In this document: positions 50,512 through 59,816 of the stretch, piece by piece | Layout of the letters: each line of letters starts with the position of its first letter | How positions within the stretch are numbered: position 1 is the stretch's first letter | Assembly: GCF_007828045.1 (NCBI RefSeq) | Contig: NZ_VITN01000005.1 | Coordinates: 124,001-188,000 of the forward strand | Reading direction: 5' to 3' | Origin: Nitrospirillum amazonense | Lineage (GTDB): Bacteria; Pseudomonadota; Alphaproteobacteria; Azospirillales; Azospirillaceae | DNA: 64,000 nt | Program-made: the position numbers and the translations under genes | The notes under the pieces: model-generated | What the model saw: only the letters and a program-made list of their open reading frames with translations | Database searches by the model: none | Told to the model about the DNA's origin: nothing

Positions 50512-51027
50512 TTATTCCCCGTCCTCGTCGTCCTCCAACACCTCGGGGCCCACATCGACGTCGATGGGAACGCCGGGGGTGTACTTGGACTGGCGGATGG
50601 CCAAGGCCGACTTCACGTGGCTGACGTTGGGGGCCGCCGTCAGCTTGGTCGTCAGGAAGCGCTGGTAGCTGTCCCAGTCCGCGGCCACGATCTTCAGCAG
50701 GAAGTCGGTTTCGCCGGCCAGCATGCTGCATTCCCGAACCTCGGGCCAGCTGTTGACCATGCCTTCGAACTTCTTCAGATCCGCTTCCGCCTGGGAAGAC
50801 AGGCCCACCTGCGCGAACACCGTGACGCCGAAGCCTAGGGCCTCGGGGTTGATGTCCGCATGGTAGCCCCGGATGAAGCCCGCCTCTTCCAGCGCGCGGA
50901 CACGCCGCAGGCAAGGGGGCGCAGAGATGCCGGCCCGCCGGGCGAGTTCCACGTTGGTCATTCGGCCGTCCGCCTGCAAGTCGCGCAGGATACGCCGATC
51001 AATTCGGTCGAGTTTGACCCGCCGCAT
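50512..51027 (-). CDS. Lrp/AsnC family transcriptional regulator
   Basis: The 171-residue protein has the N-terminal helix-turn-helix of the Lrp/AsnC family (LDRIDRRILRDLQADGRMTN, VELARRAGISAPPCLRRVRA) and the C-terminal RAM ligand-binding domain (EVRECSMLAGETDFLLKIVA, then FLTTKLTAAPNVSHVKSALA). Such proteins sense amino acids and form octamers. The tail is acidic (VGPEVLEDDEDGE). The target is not evident; it is divergent from the ELM1-family gene. Confidence 0.93.
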   Translation of the reverse strand: MRRVKLDRIDRRILRDLQADGRMTNVELARRAGISAPPCLRRVRALEEAGFIRGYHADINPEALGFGVTVFAQVGLSSQAEADLKKFEGMVNSWPEVRECSMLAGETDFLLKIVAADWDSYQRFLTTKLTAAPNVSHVKSALAIRQSKYTPGVPIDVDVGPEVLEDDEDGE

Positions 51028-51159
51028 GGTATTGTCTTGTGCTCCCGGGAGGGGTGGAGTTGAAAGGATATTACATAGATTGCCCGCCGCCCCCAGGCAA
51101 GAAAGATTATTGCGCGCGAAACCGTCCCATCCTTTGGGGATGCGCGGTACACTGGCGCC

Positions 51160-52170
51160 ATGAACGCCCAGAGCCCCCTGGCGGCCCCCGCCGTCCCCCC
51201 AGCCCCACAGCCCGCAACCCCGCCCATCTGCTGGGTTTTATCCGATGGCAAGGCCGGCATGGAAAACCAGTGCCTGGGCCTGGCGGAGGCCGTAGGCGCC
51301 ACGCCGGTGGTCAAGCGCATCCACCTTAAGACGCCCTGGCGCCAGCTCAGCCCCTACCTGCCGCTGAGCCTCGACCACGGCCTCACCCCCGACTCCGACG
51401 CCCTGGCGCCGCCCTGGCCGGATCTGCTGATCACCTCCGGCCGGCAGGCGGTGGGCGCCGCCCTGGCCATTCGCCGGCGTAGCGGCGGGCGCACCTTCTG
51501 CGTCCACATCCAGAACCCGGGCGTGCCCTTCGGCTGGCTGGACCTGGTGGTCATGCCGGCGCATGACCGTAAGGTCGGTCCCAACGTGATGGAGAGCCTG
51601 GGCGCCCTGCACCGGGTGACGGCGGCGCGCCTGGCGGCGGAGGCCGCGGCATTCGCGCCCGAGCTGGACCACCTGCCCCGCCCCCGTGTGGCCGTGTTGG
51701 TGGGCGGCTCCAACGGTGTCTACCAGTTGACCCCGGCCGTGACCGCGCAGCTGGCCGACCGGCTGGCCACACTGGCGCGCCAGGGCATCGGCCTGATGGT
51801 GACGCCCTCGCGCCGCACGGGGCCGGAGAACGAGGCGGTGCTGCGCCAGCACCTGCAGGGGTTGCCGGCCGTGGTCTGGGACGGTGCCGGCGCCAACCCC
51901 TATTTCGGCTATCTGGGCCTGGCCGACGCCGTCCTGTGCACCGGCGACAGCGTGTCCATGGTGTCGGAGGCGGCCAGCACCGGCAAACCCGTCTATGTCA
52001 TCGCCCTGGAGGGCAAGTCGGCCAAGTTCGACCGCTTCCACCAGCTGATGGTGGAGCGCGGCGTCACCCGGCCCTTCACCGGCGTGGTGGAGAACTGGAC
52101 GCCCACGCCCCTTGACGACACCCCCCGCGTGGCGGCCGAGGTGCTGCGGCGCATGGCCGCCCGGCGCTGA
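51160..52170 (+). CDS. mitochondrial fission ELM1-like family protein
   Basis: The 336-residue protein matches the ELM1 family (DUF1022), shared by alphaproteobacteria and plant mitochondria. ICWVLSDGKAGMENQCLGLA is the N-terminal mark; WPDLLITSGRQAVGAALAIR and VHIQNPGVPFGWLDLVVMPA follow. LGLADAVLCTGDSVSMVSEA and ALEGKSAKFDRFHQLMVERG are in the C-terminal half, which has a glycosyltransferase-like (GT-B) look. The bacterial function is not known; the fold suggests a sugar-nucleotide enzyme. It is single, divergent from the Lrp/AsnC regulator. Confidence 0.9.
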   Translation: MNAQSPLAAPAVPPAPQPATPPICWVLSDGKAGMENQCLGLAEAVGATPVVKRIHLKTPWRQLSPYLPLSLDHGLTPDSDALAPPWPDLLITSGRQAVGAALAIRRRSGGRTFCVHIQNPGVPFGWLDLVVMPAHDRKVGPNVMESLGALHRVTAARLAAEAAAFAPELDHLPRPRVAVLVGGSNGVYQLTPAVTAQLADRLATLARQGIGLMVTPSRRTGPENEAVLRQHLQGLPAVVWDGAGANPYFGYLGLADAVLCTGDSVSMVSEAASTGKPVYVIALEGKSAKFDRFHQLMVERGVTRPFTGVVENWTPTPLDDTPRVAAEVLRRMAARR

Positions 52171-52397
52171 CGCCCCGACGGCGCACGGGGACGCGGCCTG
52201 TGTTATGGTGGGCCCATCCGTTGCTGGGATGGGCCAATCGCCTGGGCCCAGCATTGACCCCGATGCGCCGCCGCCCCATCTGGGGTGAGGTATTTGCGAA
52301 CCAATCTCAGCAAGAACGATTCTAAAGTACGATCCGACCCCGGCGTCGCATCAAGCGCCAGCCCCCATCAAGCGCCAGTCTTAGAAGAAGCAGGACC

Positions 52398-53081
52398 ATG
52401 ATCGGCACTTCCGTCCCCTCCTCCCCCGCGTCTGGCGCCCTGCTGGCGACGGACCCGGGCCACAACATCGACCTGGACGCCTTTCGCGCCACGCCCCTGT
52501 CGCACGACCCCTTCGCCCACCTGATCATTCCCGGTTTCGTGCGGGCGGAGGTACGTGAGGCCATCCACCGCGATTTCCCCGAGATCGAGCAGGCCGGCAG
52601 CTTCCCCTCACGGGAACTGAGCTTCGGCCCGGCCTTCGCGGCGCTGCTGGAGGAAATCCAGGGCCCGGCCATGACGGCGGCGTTCGAGGAGAAGTTCGGC
52701 ATCGACCTGACCGGCCACCCCACGATGGTGACGGTGCGCGGCCGGGCCAAGGCCCAGGATGGCCAGATCCACGTGGACAGCAAGAGCAAGATCATCACCG
52801 TCCTGCTCTACATGAACCCGTCCTGGGAAACGTCGGACGGCCGCCTGCGCCTGCTGCGCGGGCCGGAAAGCCTGGACAACGCGGTGACCGAGATCCCACC
52901 GGCCGAGGGCACCCTGCTGGCCTTCCTGAATGGCCCTACCGCCTGGCACGGCCACACCAGCTTCGTCGGCCCACGCCGCGTCATCCAGCTGAACTGGGTG
53001 CAGGACGACGGCGTGGTGAAGCGGGAACAGTTCCGCCACGCCTTGTCGGCCAAGATGAAGCGCCTGAACCCCTTCCGCTGA
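52398..53081 (+). CDS. 2-oxoglutarate/Fe(II)-dependent oxygenase
   Basis: The 227-residue protein has the double-stranded beta-helix of Fe(II)/2-oxoglutarate oxygenases. The metal HxD is in GQIHVDSKSKIITVLLYMNP near residue 118, the distal histidine in FLNGPTAWHGHTSFVG near 185, and the 2-oxoglutarate arginine in PRRVIQLNWV. It would hydroxylate an unknown small molecule or protein. AGGA precedes the ATG. The unknown 647-residue gene follows 96 bases downstream across a GC-rich hairpin, so the two may or may not be co-transcribed. Confidence 0.82.
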   Translation: MIGTSVPSSPASGALLATDPGHNIDLDAFRATPLSHDPFAHLIIPGFVRAEVREAIHRDFPEIEQAGSFPSRELSFGPAFAALLEEIQGPAMTAAFEEKFGIDLTGHPTMVTVRGRAKAQDGQIHVDSKSKIITVLLYMNPSWETSDGRLRLLRGPESLDNAVTEIPPAEGTLLAFLNGPTAWHGHTSFVGPRRVIQLNWVQDDGVVKREQFRHALSAKMKRLNPFR

Positions 53082-53127
53082 ATCTGTGAAAACGGTGCGT
53101 CTGCCCGTATAACGCCCTGATGCGTCA

Positions 53128-53153
53128 CCGCCGGCCTGTTTGCGGGCCGGCGG
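53128..53153. other. GC-rich hairpin between oxygenase and unknown gene
   Basis: CCGCCGGCC (53128-53136) and GGCCGGCGG (53145-53153) pair around an 8-base loop. There is no T run, so termination would be weak. Confidence 0.5.
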
Positions 53154-53177
53154 TCCCCTTGTCATTTGGACCCGTCC

Positions 53178-55121
53178 ATGCCCCTCAAGATCGAAACCTT
53201 CAGCAACGTCACCGGCGGCAGCAGCTACTTCAAGGCTATCGGCCACCCGCTGGCGGCGGAACCGGCGCAGGCGCTGCTGGCCGATCTGCGGGCGGCGGGT
53301 CGGGTCGCCGTCTACGACCCGCTGAACATGCTGGAGCCGTTCGACGAGATCCATCACCTCACCGGCCCCGGGGGATCGGTCGACGTGGCGGCGGTCTATG
53401 CCCAGAACGTGGACAAGATCGGCCAGCCGCTGCTGGGCCGGCCGGCCCAGCCGGTGACCGCCCTGGCCGGCACCGCGGTAGATGCTGTGTTCGTGGCGGC
53501 CTTCGATGCCGAACGGCTGGTGGCCCATATCCGGCACCTCATTCCCGCCGGCGCCAAGATCTACTCCCTGGACCCGCTGAAGCTGCCGGAGGAGTTGCTG
53601 ACCAACCGCCGCACCTATCTGGCGCCGCTGAACTTCGCCACCAACTACGCCTTCTTCCGCGACGGCGCCGGCCACCACACCCGGGTGGTCACGGCCAACT
53701 ACTGGTCCAGCTACGGCGCCGCCGAGCCCTATCTGTGGCTTTGCCTGTTCGGCGAGGACGGCCAGGTGCTGGCGCGCTGGACGCAGGATCTGCCGGGCGC
53801 CGACGGAACCGTGGTCATCGACAGCGCGGCCGTGCGCAAGGAGTTCGACCTGCCGGAATTCACCGGCCAGCTGTTCATCCATGTCGTGGGGGCAGCCGGC
53901 CACGATGTGGTGAAGTATGCGCTGGACACCTATGGCGACGCCGCCGACACCCTGTCCTGCACCCATGACGCCAACGCCTGGCCCTCGGACCTCTACGCCG
54001 GCCTGCCCGCCCCGCGGGACGATGAGCGCGTGATCCTGTGGGTGCAGAACAGCCACCCCTGCCCCATTCCCGCCGGCGCCGTGGCGCTGAACCTGATGGG
54101 CCACGATACGGCCGTGATGCTGGACCGGGAAGTGCCCCCCTACGCCACCTACGCCCTGGACGTGGCCAGTCTGCTGCCCGACGCCCGCTGGCCGCAGCAG
54201 TTGGAAATCCGCGCCGGCAAGCATTTCGTCCGCCCCCGCTATGAGGTCATCCGCACCGATGCCGCCGGCGCCATCCGCCACCGCATCGCCCACCCGAACG
54301 TGGAGCGCGTGGACCTGAAGCCGGACCCCAAGCTGGCCACCCTGACCAACCTGATGGGCAAGGGCTTCATCCTGCCCGCCCCCATCTTCCCGGCGGGCCG
54401 CTTCCGCACCATCGCCCTGCCCACGCCCATGGGCACAACGCAGAGCCACCTGCCGCTGACCGCCATCGTCTATGACGCCGACGGCACGGAGGTGGCGCGC
54501 CGCGACCTGGGCCGCCTGCCGCGCGACCATGAGACGGTGTTCGAGGCGGCCGACATCCTGGAGGGCAAGAGCCTGCCCTCGGGCTATGGCCATCTAGAGC
54601 TGATCTACGACTTCGCAGCCGGCGAGAACGACGCCGACGGCTGGCTGCACGCCCTGTTCCGCTATGAGGACGGCGTCAGCGGCCACGCCGCCGAAACCAG
54701 CTTCGGCGCCCACATGTTCAACACGGTGCTGACGTACAAGAACGAGCCGCAGTCCTATTCCGGCCGAGCGCCGGGCCTGTCCACCCGCCTGTTCCTGCGT
54801 ACCGGCATGGCGGCCGACGTGGACACGCTGTGCCACCTGATCTACCCGGCCAGCACGCCGTGGAACGCGCGCTCCAACACCGCGCTGATCCTGATGACCA
54901 AGGACGGGGAGGAGGTGGCCCGCCGCACGGTCACCATCGCCTGCTCCGGCAGCTTCCACTTCCGCGTGGGCCAGACCTTCACCAGCGGTGAGATCAAACA
55001 GGCCGGCCGCGACGCCTACGTCCTGATCCGCGACACCACCTGCCGCCTGTTCGGCTATCACGGCCTGATCCGCGATGGCGCCCAGGGCGCCTTCGCGCTC
55101 GACCACATGTTCGGGTTTTAG
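53178..55121 (+). CDS. large hypothetical protein
   Basis: I do not recognise this 647-residue protein. It lacks a signal peptide and membrane segments. Residues 1-150 look alpha/beta with a Rossmann-like rhythm (AGTAVDAVFVAAFDAERLVA, then IPAGAKIYSLDPLKLPEELL). The rest is beta-rich with repeated sandwich-like stretches (YWSSYGAAEPYLWLCLFGED, PLTAIVYDADGTEVARRDLG, LHALFRYEDGVSGHAAETSF). A reader may compare the C-terminal part with beta-sandwich modules of surface polysaccharide proteins, but no motif supports a function. A palindrome follows its stop, then the toxin-antitoxin pair. Confidence 0.7.
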   Translation: MPLKIETFSNVTGGSSYFKAIGHPLAAEPAQALLADLRAAGRVAVYDPLNMLEPFDEIHHLTGPGGSVDVAAVYAQNVDKIGQPLLGRPAQPVTALAGTAVDAVFVAAFDAERLVAHIRHLIPAGAKIYSLDPLKLPEELLTNRRTYLAPLNFATNYAFFRDGAGHHTRVVTANYWSSYGAAEPYLWLCLFGEDGQVLARWTQDLPGADGTVVIDSAAVRKEFDLPEFTGQLFIHVVGAAGHDVVKYALDTYGDAADTLSCTHDANAWPSDLYAGLPAPRDDERVILWVQNSHPCPIPAGAVALNLMGHDTAVMLDREVPPYATYALDVASLLPDARWPQQLEIRAGKHFVRPRYEVIRTDAAGAIRHRIAHPNVERVDLKPDPKLATLTNLMGKGFILPAPIFPAGRFRTIALPTPMGTTQSHLPLTAIVYDADGTEVARRDLGRLPRDHETVFEAADILEGKSLPSGYGHLELIYDFAAGENDADGWLHALFRYEDGVSGHAAETSFGAHMFNTVLTYKNEPQSYSGRAPGLSTRLFLRTGMAADVDTLCHLIYPASTPWNARSNTALILMTKDGEEVARRTVTIACSGSFHFRVGQTFTSGEIKQAGRDAYVLIRDTTCRLFGYHGLIRDGAQGAFALDHMFGF

Positions 55122-55155
55122 GAACCGGCGACCGGGTGGCATGTCCTCTGGCCAG

Positions 55156-55184
55156 ATCCAATGCGCTTTGAAAGCGCATTGGAT
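55156..55184. repeat. 29-base palindrome upstream of the DUF1778/GNAT module
   Basis: ATCCAATGCGCTTT (55156-55169) and AAAGCGCATTGGAT (55171-55184) are perfect inverted repeats around a single G. The element lies 35 bases after the unknown gene and 60 bases before the antitoxin, so it could be a terminator-like hairpin or an operator. Confidence 0.6.
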
Positions 55185-55243
55185 TGCCGATTGCCTTCCC
55201 CTTGTGATACAAACGGTGATCATGGTGAAAGAGAGGGACGGCC

Positions 55244-55519
55244 ATGCCCCGAGCAAGCGTTGACGACAACGGTCGGTTCTCGATGGATATTCCACCGTTG
55301 GAGAAGGCGCGCCTGGTCCGGGCGGCCACGCTGGAACACACGACCCTCAAGGATTTCCTGCTCCGCAATTCGCTGCGCGCGGCGGACTTGGTGATCGAAC
55401 GCGCGGAACGGATCGCGCTGTCGGAGCGTGACACCCGGAAGATACTGGACCTTCTGGACAACCCGCGTGAGCCTAACCCGCATATGGTGGCCATCCTAAA
55501 GGACCGGCAGGCCACGTGA
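55244..55519 (+). CDS. DUF1778 (TacA-type) antitoxin
   Basis: The 91-residue protein is a DUF1778 ribbon-helix-helix antitoxin: FSMDIPPLEKARLVRAATLE and TTLKDFLLRNSLRAADLVIE form the DNA-binding part, and the C-terminal tail (ALSERDTRKILDLLDNPREP) would wrap the toxin active site. Its stop overlaps the GTG start of the acetyltransferase toxin by four bases (GTGA), indicating coupled translation. Confidence 0.9.
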   Translation: MPRASVDDNGRFSMDIPPLEKARLVRAATLEHTTLKDFLLRNSLRAADLVIERAERIALSERDTRKILDLLDNPREPNPHMVAILKDRQAT

Positions 55520-56055
55520 TCGCGCTTCCTGCGTGGCGCGAAGAGGCCATCGATAAGAAGCACGACCGCAAGGGCTTTGACTGCGGACAGGCGGACCTCA
55601 ATCTCTTCATCGCCCAATATGCTCGCCAATCGCATGAAAGCGGAGCGGCGAAGACCTATTGCGCGATTGAGGCGGCCGACGGAAAGACCATTCTCGGCTT
55701 CTACACCATCAGCCCGGGCCAAGTGGATTTGCATCAGGTCCCCCTTGCCGCAAGGCCGGGCGGCGGGGGCCGTTATGCGCTGGGTGGCTTCCGGCTGGCG
55801 CGCTTGGCCGTGGCCAAGACCCATCAGGGCCGCAGCCTGGGCGGCCACCTGCTGGCATGTGCGATGGAACGCTGCATGCGTGTTTCGGCCCAGGTGGGCG
55901 GCACCGCCCTGCTGATTGACGCCAAGGACGCAGCGGCAGCCGCGTGGTATGCCCGTTATGGCGCCCTGCCGCTCGACGACCGGCCGCTTTCCCTCGTCAT
56001 GTCCTACGCGGAATACAATAAAGCCCGCGTTGCCGCCGGACTGCCCCCTTTGTAG
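55516..56055 (+). CDS. GNAT acetyltransferase toxin (TacT type)
   Basis: The 179-residue protein is a GNAT toxin that acetylates aminoacyl-tRNA in characterised relatives. It shows the family N-terminus FDCGQADLNLFIAQYARQSH, the acetyl-CoA loop RLARLAVAKTHQGRSLGGHL, and the C-terminal tyrosine block AAAWYARYGALPLDDRPLSL. All expected elements are present and the frame is intact, unlike the HEPN and BrnT toxins in this window. The start is GTG at 55516, overlapping the antitoxin stop. Confidence 0.88.
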   Translation: MIALPAWREEAIDKKHDRKGFDCGQADLNLFIAQYARQSHESGAAKTYCAIEAADGKTILGFYTISPGQVDLHQVPLAARPGGGGRYALGGFRLARLAVAKTHQGRSLGGHLLACAMERCMRVSAQVGGTALLIDAKDAAAAAWYARYGALPLDDRPLSLVMSYAEYNKARVAAGLPPL

Positions 56056-56128
56056 GAGAGGCGCGGGGCCGCCTGGTTCTCGGACCGGCAAGCCTACGCC
56101 CCTTACTCGGCGCTGGTGTTTTGCTCTT

Positions 56129-58261
56129 TTACTGCGCGCTCGCGCTCTGCCTGGGCAGGCTGCCCACCGCGTCCAGCACCTGGGCCTCGGTCAGGATCTG
56201 CGGCCAGACGTCCGGCTCGGCCTGGCCGGGACGATAGAACAGGTAGAGGGGCACGCCGCTGCGGCCGTGGGCTTGCAGCACGCGGGTGATCTCGGCGTCC
56301 CGGTTGGTCCAGTCGCCCTTCAGCAGGGCCACGTTGTGGCTTTTCAGCGCCTGGTGCACCGTGTCGCTGGACAGGGCCACGCGCTCATTCACCAGGCAGG
56401 TGATGCACCAGGCAGCGGTGAAGTCCACCAGCACCGGGCGGTTGTCGGCGCGCAGCTTGTCCAAGGTGGCGGGGGAAAAGGCCTCGAACCCGTCGGTCAG
56501 GACCACGGCCTTGCCGCCCGCCGCCGGGGCGGCATTGCCACCGGCCTGGGGCACCACGGCCGCCACCGCCAGCACCAGGGCCGCCAGGGCGGCCAGGGCG
56601 CCGCCGCGCCGGCCCCAGCCCTCGGCATAATGCGTGACGCCATAGAGCCAGGCGGCGAAGCCCACCAGCACCAGGCCAACCAGGATGCCGGTCATCCCGG
56701 GCGCCCCCACCTGCACCGCGAACACCCAGACCAGCCAGGCGGCGGAGCCGTACAGGGGGAAGGCCAGCACCTGCTTCAGCCGCTCCATCCACGCGCCGGG
56801 CTTGGGCAGGTGGCGCAGCAGCCAGGGGCTGCAGGCCAAGGCCAGGAAGGGCAAGGCCATGCCGAAGCCCAGGGCCAGGAAGACGGCCAGCGCCACATAC
56901 CAGGGCTGGACCAGGGCATAGCCCACGGCCGCCCCCATGAAGGGCGCCGTGCACGGCGTGGCGACGACGGAGGCCAGCACGCCGGTGAAAAAGGAGCCGG
57001 CATAGCCGTCACCCTGGGTCAGCCCCTGCCCCACACCCATGAACTGGTCGCCCACGGTGAAGACGCCCGACATGCTGAGGCCCAGCAGCAGCATGACATA
57101 GGCCAGCACGGCCACCACCAGAGGCGACTGCAGCTGGAAGCCCCAGCCGATTTCCTGCCCGCCGGCGCGCAAGGCCATCAGCACGATGGCGATGGCGGCG
57201 AAGCAGGCCAGCACGCCGCCGGTGTAGACCAGGCCGTGCAGGCGGGCGTGGGCGCCCTGGTGTCGCACCAGGGCCATGGCCTTCATGGACAGCACGGGGA
57301 AGACGCAGGGCATCAGGTTCAGGACCATGCCCCCCAGGCAGGCGAACAGCACCGCCTGCCACAGGGGCAGGACGGGCGCGTTGCCGGTGTCCGCTGCCGC
57401 GCCGCCGGCCGGCGCGGCCCCAACGCCGTCGGCGGGAATGGCGATGGCCAGCGCCTGGGTGGTGGGCTGGCCGTTCACCAGTTCCGTCACCTCCAGGATG
57501 CCGTTCACCGGGCCGGGCGTGGCGCGGCCGGTGGGCTTCAGGGTCAGGGTCAGGCCATCCTTGGTGACGGCCAGCTGCTGCGGCGCGCCGGCCTCCACCA
57601 GGTCGGGGTTCTCGGCGAAGAAGTAGGCGTCCTTGACCTGGTCAGCCGTCAGGCCGGGGGCGGCCAGGCGCAGGGTGACGGCGGTCTTGGTGCTGCTGAC
57701 GCTGGCGGCGTAAGGGCTGGGCACCGGCAGGGCCGCACGCGCCTCCGCGAACAGCGGCGCCACGGCCGGGTCAGGGCTGGCGCTGGCGGCGACCGGCACC
57801 TCCAGGGTCAGGGTGGCGTCCTCGGGCACGCATACGTCGGCGCAGATCAGCCAGTTGGCGGCGGCCGTCAGGGTGACGGTGCCGCCCGGCTTGGCATCGG
57901 CCGGCACGTCCAGGCGCGCCAGGACGTGGGTGGCCTTTTCATAGCCGTAGTTGACCAGCGGGCCGGTGGTGAAACGGTGCGGCGCCGGGAAGTTCAGCGG
58001 ACCGGCCTTCCAGCCGGCAGGCAGGGTCCAGTTGACCTCCGTTGGCAGGCCCGAGTCGCCGGGATTGACCCAATAGGTGTGCCAGCCATCCTGCAGCTTC
58101 TGGTCCAGCGCCACCCACAGCGGCTGGCCGGGAACGGCGGGACCCTCGGCCACCAGCTGGCTGACGGTGTGCTCGGTGTGCACCGGGGCGGCCGACGCGG
58201 ACGCGGCTGCGAAGCCGGCGAGCGCCACGAGATACACCGCCCATTTCCTGAAACCGCCCAT
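56129..58261 (-). CDS. DsbD-type thiol:disulfide interchange protein
   Basis: The 710-residue protein moves reducing power across the membrane to periplasmic thiols. After a signal peptide (YLVALAGFAAASASA) comes a periplasmic domain with a cysteine pair, WLICADVCVPED, near residue 138. The membrane CcdA-like domain has its cysteines in NLMPCVFPVLSMKAMALVR and VVATPCTAPFMGAAVGYALV. The C-terminal thioredoxin-like domain carries FTAAWCITCLVNERVAL (a CITC active site). The architecture fits the DsbD/ScsB group rather than E. coli DsbD exactly. The ATG at 58261 is used; the frame is open to 58351. Confidence 0.88.
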   Translation of the reverse strand: MGGFRKWAVYLVALAGFAAASASAAPVHTEHTVSQLVAEGPAVPGQPLWVALDQKLQDGWHTYWVNPGDSGLPTEVNWTLPAGWKAGPLNFPAPHRFTTGPLVNYGYEKATHVLARLDVPADAKPGGTVTLTAAANWLICADVCVPEDATLTLEVPVAASASPDPAVAPLFAEARAALPVPSPYAASVSSTKTAVTLRLAAPGLTADQVKDAYFFAENPDLVEAGAPQQLAVTKDGLTLTLKPTGRATPGPVNGILEVTELVNGQPTTQALAIAIPADGVGAAPAGGAAADTGNAPVLPLWQAVLFACLGGMVLNLMPCVFPVLSMKAMALVRHQGAHARLHGLVYTGGVLACFAAIAIVLMALRAGGQEIGWGFQLQSPLVVAVLAYVMLLLGLSMSGVFTVGDQFMGVGQGLTQGDGYAGSFFTGVLASVVATPCTAPFMGAAVGYALVQPWYVALAVFLALGFGMALPFLALACSPWLLRHLPKPGAWMERLKQVLAFPLYGSAAWLVWVFAVQVGAPGMTGILVGLVLVGFAAWLYGVTHYAEGWGRRGGALAALAALVLAVAAVVPQAGGNAAPAAGGKAVVLTDGFEAFSPATLDKLRADNRPVLVDFTAAWCITCLVNERVALSSDTVHQALKSHNVALLKGDWTNRDAEITRVLQAHGRSGVPLYLFYRPGQAEPDVWPQILTEAQVLDAVGSLPRQSASAQ

Positions 58262-58548
58262 CACCGCCGCCGTCTTCCATCGTTCATCCACAAACCCATC
58301 CCCCTCATGTAGTGCATGAGGGCGGCCGCCGCCATGGGGGAATGGCCGCACCCCAGGCCCGCCAGCCCCCGCACCTTGGCGGCACCGGACACTCCTTTTC
58401 TGTGACGTCTGGCGTTGAGCTCGGGGCCGCTTGCCGGTATCGTCCCGCGTCTGAGTGAAATGTCACGCCTGCCCCACCATATCTAGAGGGCGGCGAGGGC
58501 CTGGCCCCCAATCAAGGGGGTCCCCTTTCCCTGCCAGGAACAGTTCCC

Positions 58549-59517
58549 ATGACCACCCATCGCACCAAGGTCCTGATCATCGGCGGCGGCCCCGCCGGTT
58601 ACACCGCCGGCATCTATGCCGCCCGCGCCAACCTCCAGCCCATCCTGGTCCAGGGCATGCAGCCGGGCGGCCAGCTGATGATCACCACGGAGGTGGAGAA
58701 CTACCCGGGTTTCGCCCAGGCGGTGCAGGGCCCCGACCTGATGGAGCAGATGCGCCAGCAGGCCGAGCATGTGGGCACTACCCTGGTCTACGACGTCATC
58801 ACCTCCGTCGACTTCAGCCAGCGCCCCTTCGTCTGCAAGGCCGACAGCGGCGACGAGTTCGTGGCCGACACCGTCATCATCGCCACCGGCGCCCAGGCGC
58901 GCTGGCTGGGTGTGGCCGGTGAGCAGGAGTTCCAGGGCGCCGGTGTCTCGGCCTGCGCCACCTGTGACGGCTTCTTCTTCCGGGGCAAGGAGGTCGCGGT
59001 CATCGGCGGTGGCAACACCGCCCTGGAAGAAGCGCTGTACCTGACGCACCATGCGTCCAAGGTCACCCTGGTCCACCGCCGCGACGCCTTCCGCGGTGAG
59101 AGGATCCTGCACGACCGCGTCTTCGCCAACCCGAAGATCGAGGTGCTGTGGAACCATAAGGTGGACCGGGTGCTGGGCAAGGGCGGGGCGGCCGACGGCG
59201 GCTTCGACCTCAACAACCCCAAGCAGGTCACCGGCCTGGCGCTCAGCGACACCGTCACCGGCGAGGGACGTGAGCTGTCGCTGGATGGCGTGTTCGTCGC
59301 CATCGGCCACGACCCCGCCACGGCCATCTTCAAGGGCCATGTCGAGATGGATGACGAGGGCTACGTCATCACCGCCCCGGACAGCACCCGCACCAACGTG
59401 CCCGGCGTGTTCGCCGCCGGCGACGTGAAGGACAAGGTCTTCCGCCAGGCCGTCACCGCCGCCGGCATGGGCTGCATGGCAGCCCTGGAGGCCGAGCGCT
59501 TCCTGGGCGGCCACTGA
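58549..59517 (+). CDS. trxB: thioredoxin reductase
   Basis: The 322-residue flavoenzyme reduces thioredoxin with NADPH. The FAD motif is LIIGGGPAGYTAGIYAARAN, the redox pair is in SACATCDGFFFRGKEVAVIG (CATC) near residue 137, the NADPH motif GGGNTALEEALYLTHHASKV follows, and VFAAGDVKDKVFRQAVTAAG closes the FAD site. AGGAA precedes the ATG. It lies divergently next to the DsbD-type gene, which also depends on thioredoxin-supplied electrons, so the two form a plausible redox set. A terminator follows. Confidence 0.97.
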   Translation: MTTHRTKVLIIGGGPAGYTAGIYAARANLQPILVQGMQPGGQLMITTEVENYPGFAQAVQGPDLMEQMRQQAEHVGTTLVYDVITSVDFSQRPFVCKADSGDEFVADTVIIATGAQARWLGVAGEQEFQGAGVSACATCDGFFFRGKEVAVIGGGNTALEEALYLTHHASKVTLVHRRDAFRGERILHDRVFANPKIEVLWNHKVDRVLGKGGAADGGFDLNNPKQVTGLALSDTVTGEGRELSLDGVFVAIGHDPATAIFKGHVEMDDEGYVITAPDSTRTNVPGVFAAGDVKDKVFRQAVTAAGMGCMAALEAERFLGGH

Positions 59518-59548
59518 GCCCCTTCCAGCATCCCCGAGTCACCGAAGC

Positions 59549-59585
59549 GGGCACCGCCGTTCTGGTACGGTGGTGCCCTTCTTTG
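59549..59585 (+). terminator. rho-independent terminator of trxB
   Basis: GGGCACCGCCGT (59549-59560) and ACGGTGGTGCCC (59567-59578) form a 12-bp stem with one G-U pair, followed by TTCTTTGT. Confidence 0.85.
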
Positions 59586-59816
59586 TACTAATTCGCGGTA
59601 TCCGTTCGGGAATTCGCCACCGGGGCGTTGCCAAAACGGCACGATGCGGTGCTAAAATGCCTTATCAGTCTATGGCCTAACCGTGTGGACACCCACAATC
59701 GGTAGCGTCTTGGACAAGCTGGGTATATATTCTTTGCATGGCGGCCCGCTTGAGGCCGTCATTTCCGACGGTTCCGCCTGCGGGACCGCACAGTCTTTGA
59801 CGCATAAGGACCGGGA

